Part shown: piece after piece, positions 6,697 through 15,940 of the stretch
Numbering within the stretch: position 1 is the first letter of the stretch
How the letters are laid out: the number at the start of each line of letters is the position of its first letter
From: Streptomyces bauhiniae
Lineage (GTDB): Bacteria > Actinomycetota > Actinomycetes > Streptomycetales > Streptomycetaceae
DNA length: 64,000 bases
Direction of reading: 5' to 3'
Assembly (NCBI RefSeq): GCF_004784475.1
Contig: NZ_SRRT01000012.1
Coordinates: 1 to 64,000, forward strand
Position numbers and translations under genes: made by a program
Notes under the pieces: generated by a model
The model's input: only the letters and a program-made list of their open reading frames with translations
Databases searched by the model: none
What the model was told of the DNA's origin: nothing

Positions 6697-9529
6697 CTTC
6701 TTACAGCCCCTCTCCTTTCGTCTGAAGTCCTTCGCCGGCCATGCGCTGGCGCAGTACTGGACGTGTGAGTTCCCTGCGGCCTGGGCGGGGCCGCTGCGTG
6801 AGCAGATCTTCAAGCCCGCCACGGCCGAGGGCGAGGCGGAGGAGGAAGTGCGGGCTATTCCGCTGTGGGCTGTCAACAGTGCAATCGCCGCGCTGATGCC
6901 GCAGGTCCTCACCCATGACGCCCGCGCGCGACGAGGCGAGATGTGGCTGGCATGGTCGGCGGCCGCGGGCGGGAAAACTCCGGACCGTACCCGGTTGGTG
7001 GAGTTCGTCAAGGGCGGTCTGATGGCCGCCGCGATGCACCGCAACCAGCTGGCTGAGCGGCGCTCACGCAGGCAGGTCATCGACATCAGCGCGCTGGCCC
7101 GCATCCTGGAGGACTTCCGCGGCGAGGACCTCCACTTCACCCGTAAGACCCTGAAGCTCGGGCTGGGTGATGAGCCGGAGAGTTCCGACTACACGCTGGT
7201 GCCGCATGCGCTGGCCGCGCACCTGTGCACGAGTGGCTGGAAGGTCGTCCACGGCAAGGCTGACGCACCGGATGCCGGCATGGATGGGGACGCGGCCGGC
7301 GGTGACCTCCGGGCGGCTGAAGGGGAGGACGAGGAGGTTGAGTCCGGGGCAGTCGCCGAGGCGGTGCACACGTCGTCGTGGCGGCGTACCGCTGCCCGCG
7401 ACGGGGCGGAGCTGGTGTCCTGGCCGCCGCATGTGTACGAGAGTTCGAACGGTGTGCGTTACCCGTGGTCCTACACGTTGCGGCTGTCGGTGCAGACCAG
7501 GGGCTTGGAAACGGCGGCGCAGCCGCGGCTGCACGTGCGGGTCGGGATGCGCCGGTGGGCCCGGTACAACGTCTTCGATCCGAAGCGGAATATCGGCGTG
7601 CATCTTTTGTCTCCCTCCCCCTGGTCGGATGCCAGCAGCCCGTTCGGGCTCGCTTCCATGGCCTGGCATCCCGGCCCGGCCGGAAAGAAGCAGGGCTTCA
7701 TGGGGTGGGCCGACGACTTGGTGCCCACATTGTCGCGTCTGGGTTCCTTCCCGTTTCTGCCCGATCCCGCCGAGGTGGCCCGTGACCCGCTGGCCTTCCT
7801 CGAGCCAGAGCCTGACGGGGAGGGCCGCCAAAGGCCTCCCGTCGCGGGTGTCCCCTACCGGCCGGGGCTGGGAAAAAACACCGGGCACGCGGTCGGCGAC
7901 GGTATCTCCGCCAAGGACAAGTGGCGCATCTTCAGCCAGCTGGTGCCCGCCCTGGCGGACTTCGCGGAGGTGGACGCCCCGTGTGAACGCGTCCCGATCC
8001 CGTCCCGCACGCGGCCCGCTGCCGCGGATCTGCTGCGCATCGACCGGAGCGCGCTGGCCGGGGCTGCAGGGTCGCAGATCGAGCTCGTGCTGTGGTGCGA
8101 CACCACCACCATGCGCGACGAAGCATTGAACGCGGTGGCGTTCGCGCTGGATCTGCCCGTGGACGTGGCCGGCCAGCCCGAACAGGTACAGGCCTGGCGG
8201 CAGCGGTTCACCACCACAGAGCTCGAGGTGCTCCTGCGCGTTGAGCCGGTGGGCCAGATCGCCGACGACCTGGAGCTGGATGCGGACATTAAGCGCCGCA
8301 ACGACCGTCTCAAAGCTGCTGGCATCAGCCGCCAGCAGCAGGTCAGCCGCGGCCTCAAGTATCCCGAGGCCGGAACGACGGCCCGTTTCGTCCTGGTGGA
8401 GATGCGCGGCGCCGACGGTTTCGCATCCGTGGACCACGACCCGAAGATGGTGGTCCGGGCCGGGGCGGCGGTGTGTGAGGCCGTAACCCAGAACCTGCTG
8501 CCGCCCTCCGCGAACGAGGAGACGGAGGACGGCCCCAACGACGACACAGAGCAGCAGGAGAAGGAGTCGGCGAGCAGCCGGCGGGAGCGCACCCGCAGGG
8601 CGGTCAGTGATTTGCTGATCCGGCAGACAGGCTTGGTCAGGCCCCCGGCCCGACACGGCACCAAGGCCGACGAGTTGACCGACGTGGCCTGCCTGGGCCT
8701 GTGGGTGGTGCGCCGCACCGGCGACTTCAAGGCCGTCATGCCGCTGGCTGTGGCCACTGTCCCCGACCGGCCCCACGCCCTGGTGCGTCTGCCCAACTCC
8801 GGCTGGCTTCCCTATCACCGGGCGGCCATCAATCTGGCCGGCTGGCACCGGTCGCGTACTTTCGACAAGCCGGAGGTGCAGGACTTCTTCGCCGACTGTG
8901 TGGCCGAGTCCTGCGACGGCGGCGATCTCGCCCTGTTCACCCTGGCCCAGAACATCCGCTCGCTGTGCCCGGCGCTGACCAATCCGCACCTGGCCGCCGA
9001 CCGGCTCGCTTTCCATCCTGACAGGCCGCTGGCGGCAGACGCATGCAAGGGGCTGCGGCACATCCGGCTGCGGACCAACGTCCGTGACGAGACCGCTCAG
9101 CACTTCGCGTTCGGCAAGGGCGGCCCGGACGTGCAGGTGGGTGTGGGCGCTGGGCTGTGGGCAAGCAAGGACAACGACCGCCTGTTCTTCGCCACCGCCG
9201 ACAAGCCCTCCACCGCCGGGCCGGGCAGTCCGAGCGGCTCCCGGCTTGAGCCGCACTGGGGCAAGATCAGCAAGGACAAGGAGGGCTGGAAGCGCGACAC
9301 CTTGAAGGACGTGTGGAACCCGCAGCTGCTGGAACTGCTCGTGGCGGTCAAGCAAAGCGACGACTCGCCCGCGGCGTGGGCGGCCCTGGCGCACCAACGG
9401 CGCTTCGCGGCCGCGCACTTTGCCGACCCTCTCATGCTGCCCGTGGAGCTGCATCTGGCCCACAAGCTCGGCGAGGTGTTGCTGCCCTCCCACCAGCTCG
9501 AGCCGATCCAGCAGTCGGAATCCTCGTGA
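6686..9529 (+). CDS. pPIWI-RE protein (prokaryotic PIWI with MID and RNase H-fold domains)
   Basis: At 947 aa it is full-length for this family. The N-terminal ~330 residues correspond to the pPIWI_RE X module. A MID-like middle and an RNase H-fold PIWI domain follow, ending in the characteristic segment with WNPQLLEL and LPVELHLA. The family is named after conserved Arg and Glu residues. Candidates here are the Arg-rich stretch HIRLRTN and the late LPVELH glutamate, but I cannot assign them without alignment. Residues ~610-640 are an acidic, low-complexity linker. GTG 6686 overlaps the helicase end, and the 3' end overlaps the next gene in a GTGA. The family is predicted to target R-loops or DNA of invading elements, possibly with a nucleic-acid guide. 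Confidence 0.85.
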   Translation: MRYDFLQPLSFRLKSFAGHALAQYWTCEFPAAWAGPLREQIFKPATAEGEAEEEVRAIPLWAVNSAIAALMPQVLTHDARARRGEMWLAWSAAAGGKTPDRTRLVEFVKGGLMAAAMHRNQLAERRSRRQVIDISALARILEDFRGEDLHFTRKTLKLGLGDEPESSDYTLVPHALAAHLCTSGWKVVHGKADAPDAGMDGDAAGGDLRAAEGEDEEVESGAVAEAVHTSSWRRTAARDGAELVSWPPHVYESSNGVRYPWSYTLRLSVQTRGLETAAQPRLHVRVGMRRWARYNVFDPKRNIGVHLLSPSPWSDASSPFGLASMAWHPGPAGKKQGFMGWADDLVPTLSRLGSFPFLPDPAEVARDPLAFLEPEPDGEGRQRPPVAGVPYRPGLGKNTGHAVGDGISAKDKWRIFSQLVPALADFAEVDAPCERVPIPSRTRPAAADLLRIDRSALAGAAGSQIELVLWCDTTTMRDEALNAVAFALDLPVDVAGQPEQVQAWRQRFTTTELEVLLRVEPVGQIADDLELDADIKRRNDRLKAAGISRQQQVSRGLKYPEAGTTARFVLVEMRGADGFASVDHDPKMVVRAGAAVCEAVTQNLLPPSANEETEDGPNDDTEQQEKESASSRRERTRRAVSDLLIRQTGLVRPPARHGTKADELTDVACLGLWVVRRTGDFKAVMPLAVATVPDRPHALVRLPNSGWLPYHRAAINLAGWHRSRTFDKPEVQDFFADCVAESCDGGDLALFTLAQNIRSLCPALTNPHLAADRLAFHPDRPLAADACKGLRHIRLRTNVRDETAQHFAFGKGGPDVQVGVGAGLWASKDNDRLFFATADKPSTAGPGSPSGSRLEPHWGKISKDKEGWKRDTLKDVWNPQLLELLVAVKQSDDSPAAWAALAHQRRFAAAHFADPLMLPVELHLAHKLGEVLLPSHQLEPIQQSESS

Positions 9530-10206
9530 CTCCGCCTGCACCGTCTACGCCGCCCGGCGGGCAGCCGGGCGGTGCAGGCCGCATGGTGCAGGGCCTGAAT
9601 ATGCGTCAGCAGATTTATCTTGCGGTGCTGTACGCGATCGACCGAGACAACGAGGAGGCACAGAAGCGGCGTTGGCACGCCACCCGGGAGAGGCAGCCTG
9701 CCGAGCAGTGGCGGTGGATCACCTACGGTGTCGATCACCCGGCTGCCGAAGCCACGCCGGTCCAGCAGCAGTTGGGCCAGCGTGAGGTGCTCGATGCGGG
9801 CGCCGGTGCCACGCTGGCCGCTCTGCAGCGCAGGGGGCTGATCGAGCTCAGGCGGGTGGCGCAGGACTCACCCGGGGGCCCGGTCTGGCATACCCAGGTC
9901 CGTCTCACCCGCAACGGGCGGGCCGCCGGGCGGGCTCTGAGAGAGCCGTCCGACGAGCTGGCTCCCGACCGGTCGCTGCTGCCCGAGTGGCTGCAGGCGA
10001 CACTCGAGGCCGTCGCCTCCGCCCCCGAGCAGACCCTCGCAAAGATCGACATCGGGCGGGTGGCGGCCCGCCGGCTCGGCCCGCACGGGCACGGCTACCT
10101 GGAGGACGCCAGTGCCTGGCAGTACCGTCTCACCCCGGCCGGGCTGGCGTATCTGGCCATGGCGCGGCAACGCTGCGGTGATCCCTCTTCCCCGGAGGAG
10201 AGCTGA
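9526..10206 (+). CDS. Winged-helix-like protein coupled to the pPIWI-RE operon
   Basis: This 226-aa product starts at GTG 9526, which shares GTGA with the pPIWI-RE stop; an apparent upstream extension lies inside that gene. It has two similar blocks with a helix followed by a basic beta-hairpin: ALQRRGLIEL with VRLTRNGRAA, and YRLTPAGLAYL near the C-terminus. This is typical of winged-helix wings. It has no catalytic motif. It could be a DNA-binding adaptor or repressor of the operon. Its stop overlaps the next gene in TGATG, so all five genes from 2205 to 11276 are probably cotranslated. Confidence 0.65.
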   Translation: MTPPAPSTPPGGQPGGAGRMVQGLNMRQQIYLAVLYAIDRDNEEAQKRRWHATRERQPAEQWRWITYGVDHPAAEATPVQQQLGQREVLDAGAGATLAALQRRGLIELRRVAQDSPGGPVWHTQVRLTRNGRAAGRALREPSDELAPDRSLLPEWLQATLEAVASAPEQTLAKIDIGRVAARRLGPHGHGYLEDASAWQYRLTPAGLAYLAMARQRCGDPSSPEES

Positions 10207-11276
10207 TGGGGGCCTTTCGCGCCGATCGGCGCATCGTGGCTGAGCGGCTGACCGAGATGGTTGGCTACCGGGCGGGACTGGCCATCGCAGAGACCGACAT
10301 CCTTGACTGTTTGCAACGCCACGGCTATGCGCACTTGTATCCACCGGGCGAGACTGGCGTGCGGATGCGCAGCGAGGCCTTTGAGATCATGAATCGCTGC
10401 GTTGCGGACTCGTTCGTCCAGCCTGGTGCGCTGCAGGCCATGCGCCCCATCCAGTACCTCCTGCGGGATCGGCTGCATGATAAAGAGTTGGTCTGGCAGG
10501 CTCTCGGTTTCATCGATGCAGTGCTCGAGTCGGTCCCGCCGCACCAATTAGAGTCGCTGGATGTTCTGCAAGAACGCGGTGCTCGGCTGCGGGTGACGTC
10601 GATGGAGGTTCACGCGCAGGCTACACGGGCGCTGCTACGGGACACAGCCCGCAGCCTGCATGGGGACGTGCTGGCTGATGCGGTCGACCTGGTGTTCCGC
10701 GAGGAGGACTTCAAGAATGCCTCCGACCCGTGGAGGCGATGGGTCCGTACCGTGGAATGGAACGATGTCCTGGATCTGGCTGACTTGTTCACCTCGGACT
10801 CGGCGACCGCGTCCTACGGGCGGTTTTTCGATCAGCGGTTCGTGACCTACCTGGCCAGCCGGTATGAGGATCTGGCGGCTATTCACTGGCGGAAGTTCGA
10901 AGCGCTGGTGGCGGAGTACTTCCACCGGGCGGGTTTCGAAGTCGAACTCGGTCCGGGTCGCAATGACAACGGGGTGGACATCAGGGTCTGGGAGTCAGGC
11001 ACCGCGGGCGGGGGGCAGAGCCCGCCGCTGATGATCGTGCAGTGCAAGCGGGAACGACGCAAGATCAGCAAAGTGGTGGTCAAGGCCCTGGCCGCCGATG
11101 TCGCCTGGGAGCATGCCCGTACGGGCATGCTCGTGGCCACCGTCGACTGGTCTCCCGGTGCCCGGGAAGTGGTTCGCACGCGCAGTTACCCGGTCCAAGA
11201 GGTGAACGGCGAGGCTGTGCGCTCCTGGCTGAAGGCCATGCAGAGCAGCGACACCGGGCTGTGGCTGCCCCAGTGA
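10206..11276 (+). CDS. Mrr-type restriction endonuclease-like protein
   Basis: Residues ~230-340 of this 356-aa protein form an Mrr_cat-like domain: WRKFEALVAEYF followed by GPGRNDNGVDIRVW (Asp258) and VQCKRE (Gln278, Lys280). This is the usual D-(E/Q)xK signature of Mrr nucleases. The ~220-residue N-terminal part is helical and unrecognised, possibly target-sensing. ATG 10206 overlaps the previous stop. Mrr enzymes usually cut modified DNA; here it may be a second effector added to the pPIWI-RE cassette. The gene ends 32 bp from the convergent SIR2-STAND gene. Confidence 0.8.
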   Translation: MGAFRADRRIVAERLTEMVGYRAGLAIAETDILDCLQRHGYAHLYPPGETGVRMRSEAFEIMNRCVADSFVQPGALQAMRPIQYLLRDRLHDKELVWQALGFIDAVLESVPPHQLESLDVLQERGARLRVTSMEVHAQATRALLRDTARSLHGDVLADAVDLVFREEDFKNASDPWRRWVRTVEWNDVLDLADLFTSDSATASYGRFFDQRFVTYLASRYEDLAAIHWRKFEALVAEYFHRAGFEVELGPGRNDNGVDIRVWESGTAGGGQSPPLMIVQCKRERRKISKVVVKALAADVAWEHARTGMLVATVDWSPGAREVVRTRSYPVQEVNGEAVRSWLKAMQSSDTGLWLPQ

Positions 11277-11308
11277 CCACACCAGCGAGGTCTACCCCAG
11301 CAGGAGAG

Positions 11309-14300
11309 CTAAATCTGGCGTTGCAGGCTGGGGAAACGGTGTATGAGTTCCTGCGCTTCGGCTGCGACCGGTCCGTCACAGCGCGCTGCACGATGCACGA
11401 GCGGGGTGATCTCGTGCCTGCGGTTTCTCTTTCTCAGTGCGGCGGCCCAGGCTGTGACGGTGCCCGCGGGGAGCTGGCTGGTCACTTCGTCGACGACTGC
11501 GGGGGCATGTCTGTCGCATGCCTGCACCCATCTGGCGAGTCCTTCGAAGGGGTCGGTGGCTTGTGTGGCCAGTCCTGCTGTGAATCCGGGGCGATTGGCT
11601 GCGGCGAGTTCGGCTGCGACCTGCGCGTCGTGGGCGGCGATAGAGTCCAGGAGCTCGGCCGCGGACGCCCAGTGCTGCTGGTGAAGTCCGAGATCCAGCG
11701 GCAGGCCTCGGCGCAGAAGCCTGATGGTCATCTCGGGTGTCATGTGGGCGAGGAAGGGATGGATGGCGGTGTACTGGGCTTCGTAGCGTTCGAGGAGGTC
11801 CCGGGCCTCTGACGGTCTGTGTTCGTAGAGGACTTCCACCGCGAACAGGTGGTTCGGAGAGGGCGCGGGCAGGCTCTGTTCGTAGTGGGCTGCAAGTACA
11901 TCGGTGTCGATACGGCTGACGATGGCCTTGGCGGTCGCCGGGTCGGCCTCCCACGCGAACGCGATGAAGTAGTGGAAGTTGTGCCAGGTGTTGTCCGTGC
12001 GGGGGCGCGCGAGCGTGTCGGCGAAGTGATCCGGGTCGAGAGCACGCACGAACTGCCGGGCCAGCCGGCGGGCTGTCGGCTCCGGCGCTCGTCGGCCCCG
12101 TAGGAAGCGGGGGGCGAATCCGAGCAGGAACGCCCAGGTGCCGAAGAGATTCTGGGCCTCGAGGGGAAAGTCGCGGGAAACCTGTGCGGCGAGATGGGGA
12201 ATGAGCTGCTCGAACAGAGCGAGTGTGAGATCTCGGTTCGTGTAGGTCAGGGTGCGCAGGAGTTGGTCGATGGCGGCGACGTCGGCGGGTGGCGTTGCGG
12301 CGAGGGCGTGGAAGGCACTGGGGTCGTAGGCACTGCGGATCTTCTCTATCAGGGGCATCCCGCCGCCTTGCGTGATCCGGTCCAGAGCGTGGGCGGTGGA
12401 GTAGATATGGGGCCAGCCGCCCTCGGGGATCAGGCGGGCGAGAGCGTGCGGATCCACGTCGGCCAGGAGCTGTTGTGTGAGGAGCTGGTCGTCGTTGGAC
12501 AGGGCGTTGATCAGGGTGCCGATCGCCCATCCGTTCTCCGGCGTGACGTGATGCACCCATTCCGCGATTTGGGCGTGGTGCTCCCTGATCAGGTCGATGC
12601 AGTCGTCCTTGCCTGATGACATGAGGTGTTCGAGGAGCTGGGCGGCCATGCCCGCCTCGGTGCCAGCGGGGGTGGCGAGCGCACGCTCGGCCAGCGTGCA
12701 AATGCGGGCGCGGGTGAGGGTGTCGTGGCGGCGAAGAACCCACCACGTTTCCGGTGAGTGGTTACGGCCGATGAGCCACGCGGCGCCGCGCAGCGGTGTG
12801 TTCGGCGAGTCCAGGGCGAGACGGAAGAGGGCTGCGGCGGCCTCGCGGTCTGCTTCGGTCTGTTCGTGGGGCAGTACCGTCCGAGGCCGTGGCGTGCGGC
12901 GGGCCGCAGGAGGCTGCGATGCTGGTGGGGGTGCGGCCGCCGACTCGATCGGCGGGATCCCTACCGGGGGCGGAGGGGTGTACTGGTGTCGCGGCGGATG
13001 CAGCATCCAGGTGATCAGGGCCCACGCGGTCCTGAGGTGCGCGCAGCGCAGGACGTTGTCGTTGCGGGTGGCGAGGTGTTTGTCCTGGAGGAGGCCAAGG
13101 CTTCGGTCGATCCATCTGCGGTCTCGGCCGAGTGCATGTGCGTAGGGTTCGAGGTCGTCGGCTGTCACACCGGCGTCGACGCTGGCGACCTGCGCGACGG
13201 CGAGAGCCAACAGGAGCAGGTCGGCACGGTCATGGCCGCGCAGGTCGAGCGCGTCACGTTCGGTACGTCGCCAGCCACCGGTGAGTGTGTAGAAGAACTG
13301 CCAGGCCGAGTCCGCCCGGGCTGCTTCTGCCAGGCGGTCGAGCAGCGGTTCATCCCCCATCTGGTCGCCGACGAAGTCGTCCAGCGCGCGGACCTGGGGC
13401 AGGATGTCGTGCGCACGTTCGCGCATGGCCCGAGCGAGAGTGCCGACGGCGGCGAGATCGCTGATGCGATACGTGGTGACGGCGCCGCCGACGTGGTCCA
13501 CCGCGACGATCAGCACCAGCTGGTCCTGGGTGGCGGTTTCGGCCAGCTCGCGGATCAGATCCGGGGACAGGTCCTGAGCATCGTCGATCAGCAGAGCCTT
13601 GCGGTGCGGATAGTGGGCGAGGTCGGCCATCCACTGCCCCACACCACGTCTGCGGGCGTCGTCGCGCAGGCGGAGCACTTCGTAGCCGTCTTGGAGGAGG
13701 TCGCGCAAGGCCTGGTAGGCGGTGATGGACTTGCCGCATCCGCTGTCCCCGTTGAGGACGACGGAGTGACAGCGGCGAAGCGCGTCGACGAGGAGGTCGA
13801 CTTCCATCAGGCGGGGGCAGGCATCGACATCGGCCGGGCCCAGGCGCTCTCCGGCCAGTGCAGCGCCCATGTCCCGCTTGCCGGTGAACGGGACCGAGTA
13901 CCAGGCCGAGGCGGTTTCCTGCTGGCGCACACCGCTGGCCAGGGCAGGCAGGACACTATCGGCGGGGCCAGCGATGTCGTCTGTGCCTCTCGCCTCGGGG
14001 CCGATGCGGCACACCCGCCATCCCTGGTCGAGCGGCGCGATGAGCTGGTCGACCACCACGCGGTCACGTTCCGAGTAGCCGACGATGAGCAGGGTGCGCG
14101 GGTGGTCTGCGACGAGGCGGCGGATACGGTCCTCGATGGCGGGGGTGAGGGTACCGGGCAGGTGGGGAAGCATCCACGGCTGCTCGGGGCGGGCGGCATC
14201 CCCATGGGGCTTGAACAGGATGCCGGCAGGGATGTCGGCTCCGTATTGGCGCCGGTAGGCGCTTTCCAGGGCGGTGTCCCAGTTGAGGGACACAACGCAT

Positions 14301-14686
14301 TCGATGGCACCGGCGTGGATCAGTGCGGCAAGTGCCTCGTGTGCGGCGGACGGCTGCGCGCTGCGAGGGCGGTCCAGGTTGGCCATCTCCTGCTGGAACC
14401 GCTGCCAGGCTGGTTCGAAGCTGCCCACTGCGCGCCACGCTGCGTCCCAGAAAGTGAAGTCGTCTCCCATGAGCTGTTTCGCCGGTGCATCAGGTTTGCC
14501 GAGTTCGGCTGCGAGCGCCTGCCGAGCTGTAGGGGCGGCGTCGAGGGCATCCCAGAGCAACGCCGTGAGGCCCGCGCTGGTCGGGTAACGCGCCGAAAGG
14601 GACAGGCCGGCCCCTACGACGGCGACCACGCCGAGCCCGAGACGGTTGCGCAGCTCAGCCGTGCGGTTGGCGACGTCAGTGTTCAT
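11309..14686 (-). CDS. SIR2-STAND NTPase, Avs5-like antiphage sensor
   Basis: This 1125-aa protein begins with a SIR2-type NAD-binding domain (VVGAGLS at 24-30, SLNWD at 133-137, FKPHGD at 158-163, IVGYSERD at ~201-208). A P-loop NTPase follows: Walker A GDSGCGKS at 313-320 and Walker B ALLIDDAQ at ~364-371. A proline-rich linker near 590-640 leads to a long helical C-terminal array that would be the sensor. The architecture matches STAND NTPases with a SIR2 effector (Avs5 and related), which deplete NAD+ on phage recognition. I prefer ATG 14686; ATG 14746 is possible and would be almost leaderless from a weak damage-type promoter match. Confidence 0.8.
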   Translation of the reverse strand: MNTDVANRTAELRNRLGLGVVAVVGAGLSLSARYPTSAGLTALLWDALDAAPTARQALAAELGKPDAPAKQLMGDDFTFWDAAWRAVGSFEPAWQRFQQEMANLDRPRSAQPSAAHEALAALIHAGAIECVVSLNWDTALESAYRRQYGADIPAGILFKPHGDAARPEQPWMLPHLPGTLTPAIEDRIRRLVADHPRTLLIVGYSERDRVVVDQLIAPLDQGWRVCRIGPEARGTDDIAGPADSVLPALASGVRQQETASAWYSVPFTGKRDMGAALAGERLGPADVDACPRLMEVDLLVDALRRCHSVVLNGDSGCGKSITAYQALRDLLQDGYEVLRLRDDARRRGVGQWMADLAHYPHRKALLIDDAQDLSPDLIRELAETATQDQLVLIVAVDHVGGAVTTYRISDLAAVGTLARAMRERAHDILPQVRALDDFVGDQMGDEPLLDRLAEAARADSAWQFFYTLTGGWRRTERDALDLRGHDRADLLLLALAVAQVASVDAGVTADDLEPYAHALGRDRRWIDRSLGLLQDKHLATRNDNVLRCAHLRTAWALITWMLHPPRHQYTPPPPVGIPPIESAAAPPPASQPPAARRTPRPRTVLPHEQTEADREAAAALFRLALDSPNTPLRGAAWLIGRNHSPETWWVLRRHDTLTRARICTLAERALATPAGTEAGMAAQLLEHLMSSGKDDCIDLIREHHAQIAEWVHHVTPENGWAIGTLINALSNDDQLLTQQLLADVDPHALARLIPEGGWPHIYSTAHALDRITQGGGMPLIEKIRSAYDPSAFHALAATPPADVAAIDQLLRTLTYTNRDLTLALFEQLIPHLAAQVSRDFPLEAQNLFGTWAFLLGFAPRFLRGRRAPEPTARRLARQFVRALDPDHFADTLARPRTDNTWHNFHYFIAFAWEADPATAKAIVSRIDTDVLAAHYEQSLPAPSPNHLFAVEVLYEHRPSEARDLLERYEAQYTAIHPFLAHMTPEMTIRLLRRGLPLDLGLHQQHWASAAELLDSIAAHDAQVAAELAAANRPGFTAGLATQATDPFEGLARWVQACDRHAPAVVDEVTSQLPAGTVTAWAAALRKRNRRHEITPLVHRAARCDGPVAAEAQELIHRFPSLQRQI

Positions 14687-14746
14687 CGGTTTCGCACCAG
14701 CACTGATATACGGCAGGCCAGGCTGCTCTGAAGGACACGTGCACAC

Positions 14747-15097
14747 ATGACCTCATTGTCGGCCATGGCGCTGACAGGGCTGTCCTACGACCGCATGCGG
14801 GGGGCAATGCGTGTGCCGCGGGACGCTGACTCGGCTTCTGGCAGCGGCACTCTGAGCACGAAGGCCGCCCAGATTTCAGGTGCGGCGAACGGGTGCCTGC
14901 GCAGGGCCGGAAAACCTGCGCGATGGTATCGGGCGGCCTGTGGGAAACCGCGTAGGCCGCTGTGTCCGCGGACAGCAGCCAAGTCTGGGCGCTCGGCCGC
15001 ATATCGGCGTGCCGCAGTGGAGGTGAGAGTGCGCATCCACTGCTGGGTTCGTGCTGGAGCGAGGGCTGGTTCTGCGCCTGGCTGTGCGGTGAGTTCT
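14747..15097. other. No intact gene; probable decayed continuation of the KAP gene
   Basis: A minus-strand frame here (up to 15131) continues from the KAP remnant for a few codons (FRIFEGRNR) but then loses any protein-like character. I see no other gene. The weak promoter for the SIR2-STAND gene lies at 14755-14777. Confidence 0.5.
14755..14777 (-). promoter_or_regulatory. Weak RecA-NDp-like promoter match before the SIR2-STAND gene
   Basis: Read on the minus strand: CTGTCAGCG, 8 bases, GACAAT. There is one mismatch in the core of the -35 half and one in the -10, with correct spacing. The predicted start site, about 14748, is next to ATG 14746. It is much weaker than the five good matches in this window. 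Confidence 0.3.
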
Positions 15098-15528
15098 TCA
15101 TCCGGTTGCGCCCCTCGAAGATGCGGAACACCCCGTCCGCGTACGCGGCGCGGCGTGGGACCCGGATGTCGCAACGGCGATGATGTAGTTCCTACGCAGA
15201 GGGTTCTCTGCGTATTTGAACGGGTCGAAGTGCACGAAGCGGACGCCCCGTTCACGACTCAGGTTCTGGCGAAGCAGTTCGCCACGCAGGATTTTCCCGA
15301 GCCCCACGGCTCCCATACCGCGACATTTGAGGGGGCCGGAACCATGAGTGCGACATCGCGGAGCTGGTCGGCCACGTGACTGTGCGCCAGGCGATCCCCC
15401 TGAGCATCTTCGACCTCACGGTCCTGGATCAAATCATCGTATGCAGAGCCCCCGGACCGCTGTGATGCACCATGACCCCGCCCGACCTTCCGCGTCTGCA
15501 GTGACTCTACGACCCGCAAGAAGCGCAC
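15098..15528 (-). pseudogene. KAP-family P-loop NTPase, frameshifted N-terminal remnant
   Basis: Starting at GTG 15528, the first ~85 codons encode a typical KAP N-terminus: DDLIQDREVEDAQGDRLAHS, then an intact Walker A WGSGKS. The frame is lost at about 15280 and resumes in another frame with ERGVRFVHFDPFKYAENPLR, the conserved KAP strand after the P-loop. It is lost again before 15100. Walker B and the rest (over 400 residues) are missing. KAP NTPases are membrane-associated STAND-like proteins often found in conflict systems. The promoter upstream remains intact. Confidence 0.8.
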
Positions 15529-15544
15529 GGTCCGCCGAGTTCCC

Positions 15545-15567
15545 AGGATAAGCGGCACCACTGACAG
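15545..15567 (-). promoter_or_regulatory. RecA-NDp/PafBC-type promoter of the KAP pseudogene
   Basis: Minus strand: CTGTCAGTG, 8 bases, TATCCT, a full match apart from the variable first base. The start site is expected near 15538, about 10 bases before GTG 15528. Confidence 0.75.
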
Positions 15568-15940
15568 TGCGGCTGGCCCTCGGGATGGCAGGGGGGCCAC
15601 ATCCTCATGGGTCGTCGCCACGCGGCAGCCAATCACTTGGCGCGGTACGGCACCAGGTTGGTCGTGTGCGGCCGTCGGACCGGTCCAGGCTCCGCCTGAC
15701 GACCAGCTGGAGCAGCCCGGCACGCAACTCCCAGCGGGCCGCGACGTGCACCTGCGGGAGAAGACGCTGTGGCGGATGCTGTACGAGACGGTCGCACTAC
15801 CCGGGAGCTGCCGCAGCAGTGCTTATAGCGGTCGCGGACATCATCGGAGGTGTCCGCGGCAAGCGCTGAGCGCCGGGCCAGCAGCTCCGCCAGGGCCGCC
15901 GACCGTCCAGCCGGTTCAGCCGACAGCTGGGCACGGTGGA
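15568..15940. other. Intergenic region without a recognisable gene
   Basis: This 373-bp stretch lies between the KAP promoter and the end of the helicase gene. Open frames here lack plausible starts, ribosome-binding sites or recognisable sequence. Nothing else was seen. Confidence 0.6.
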
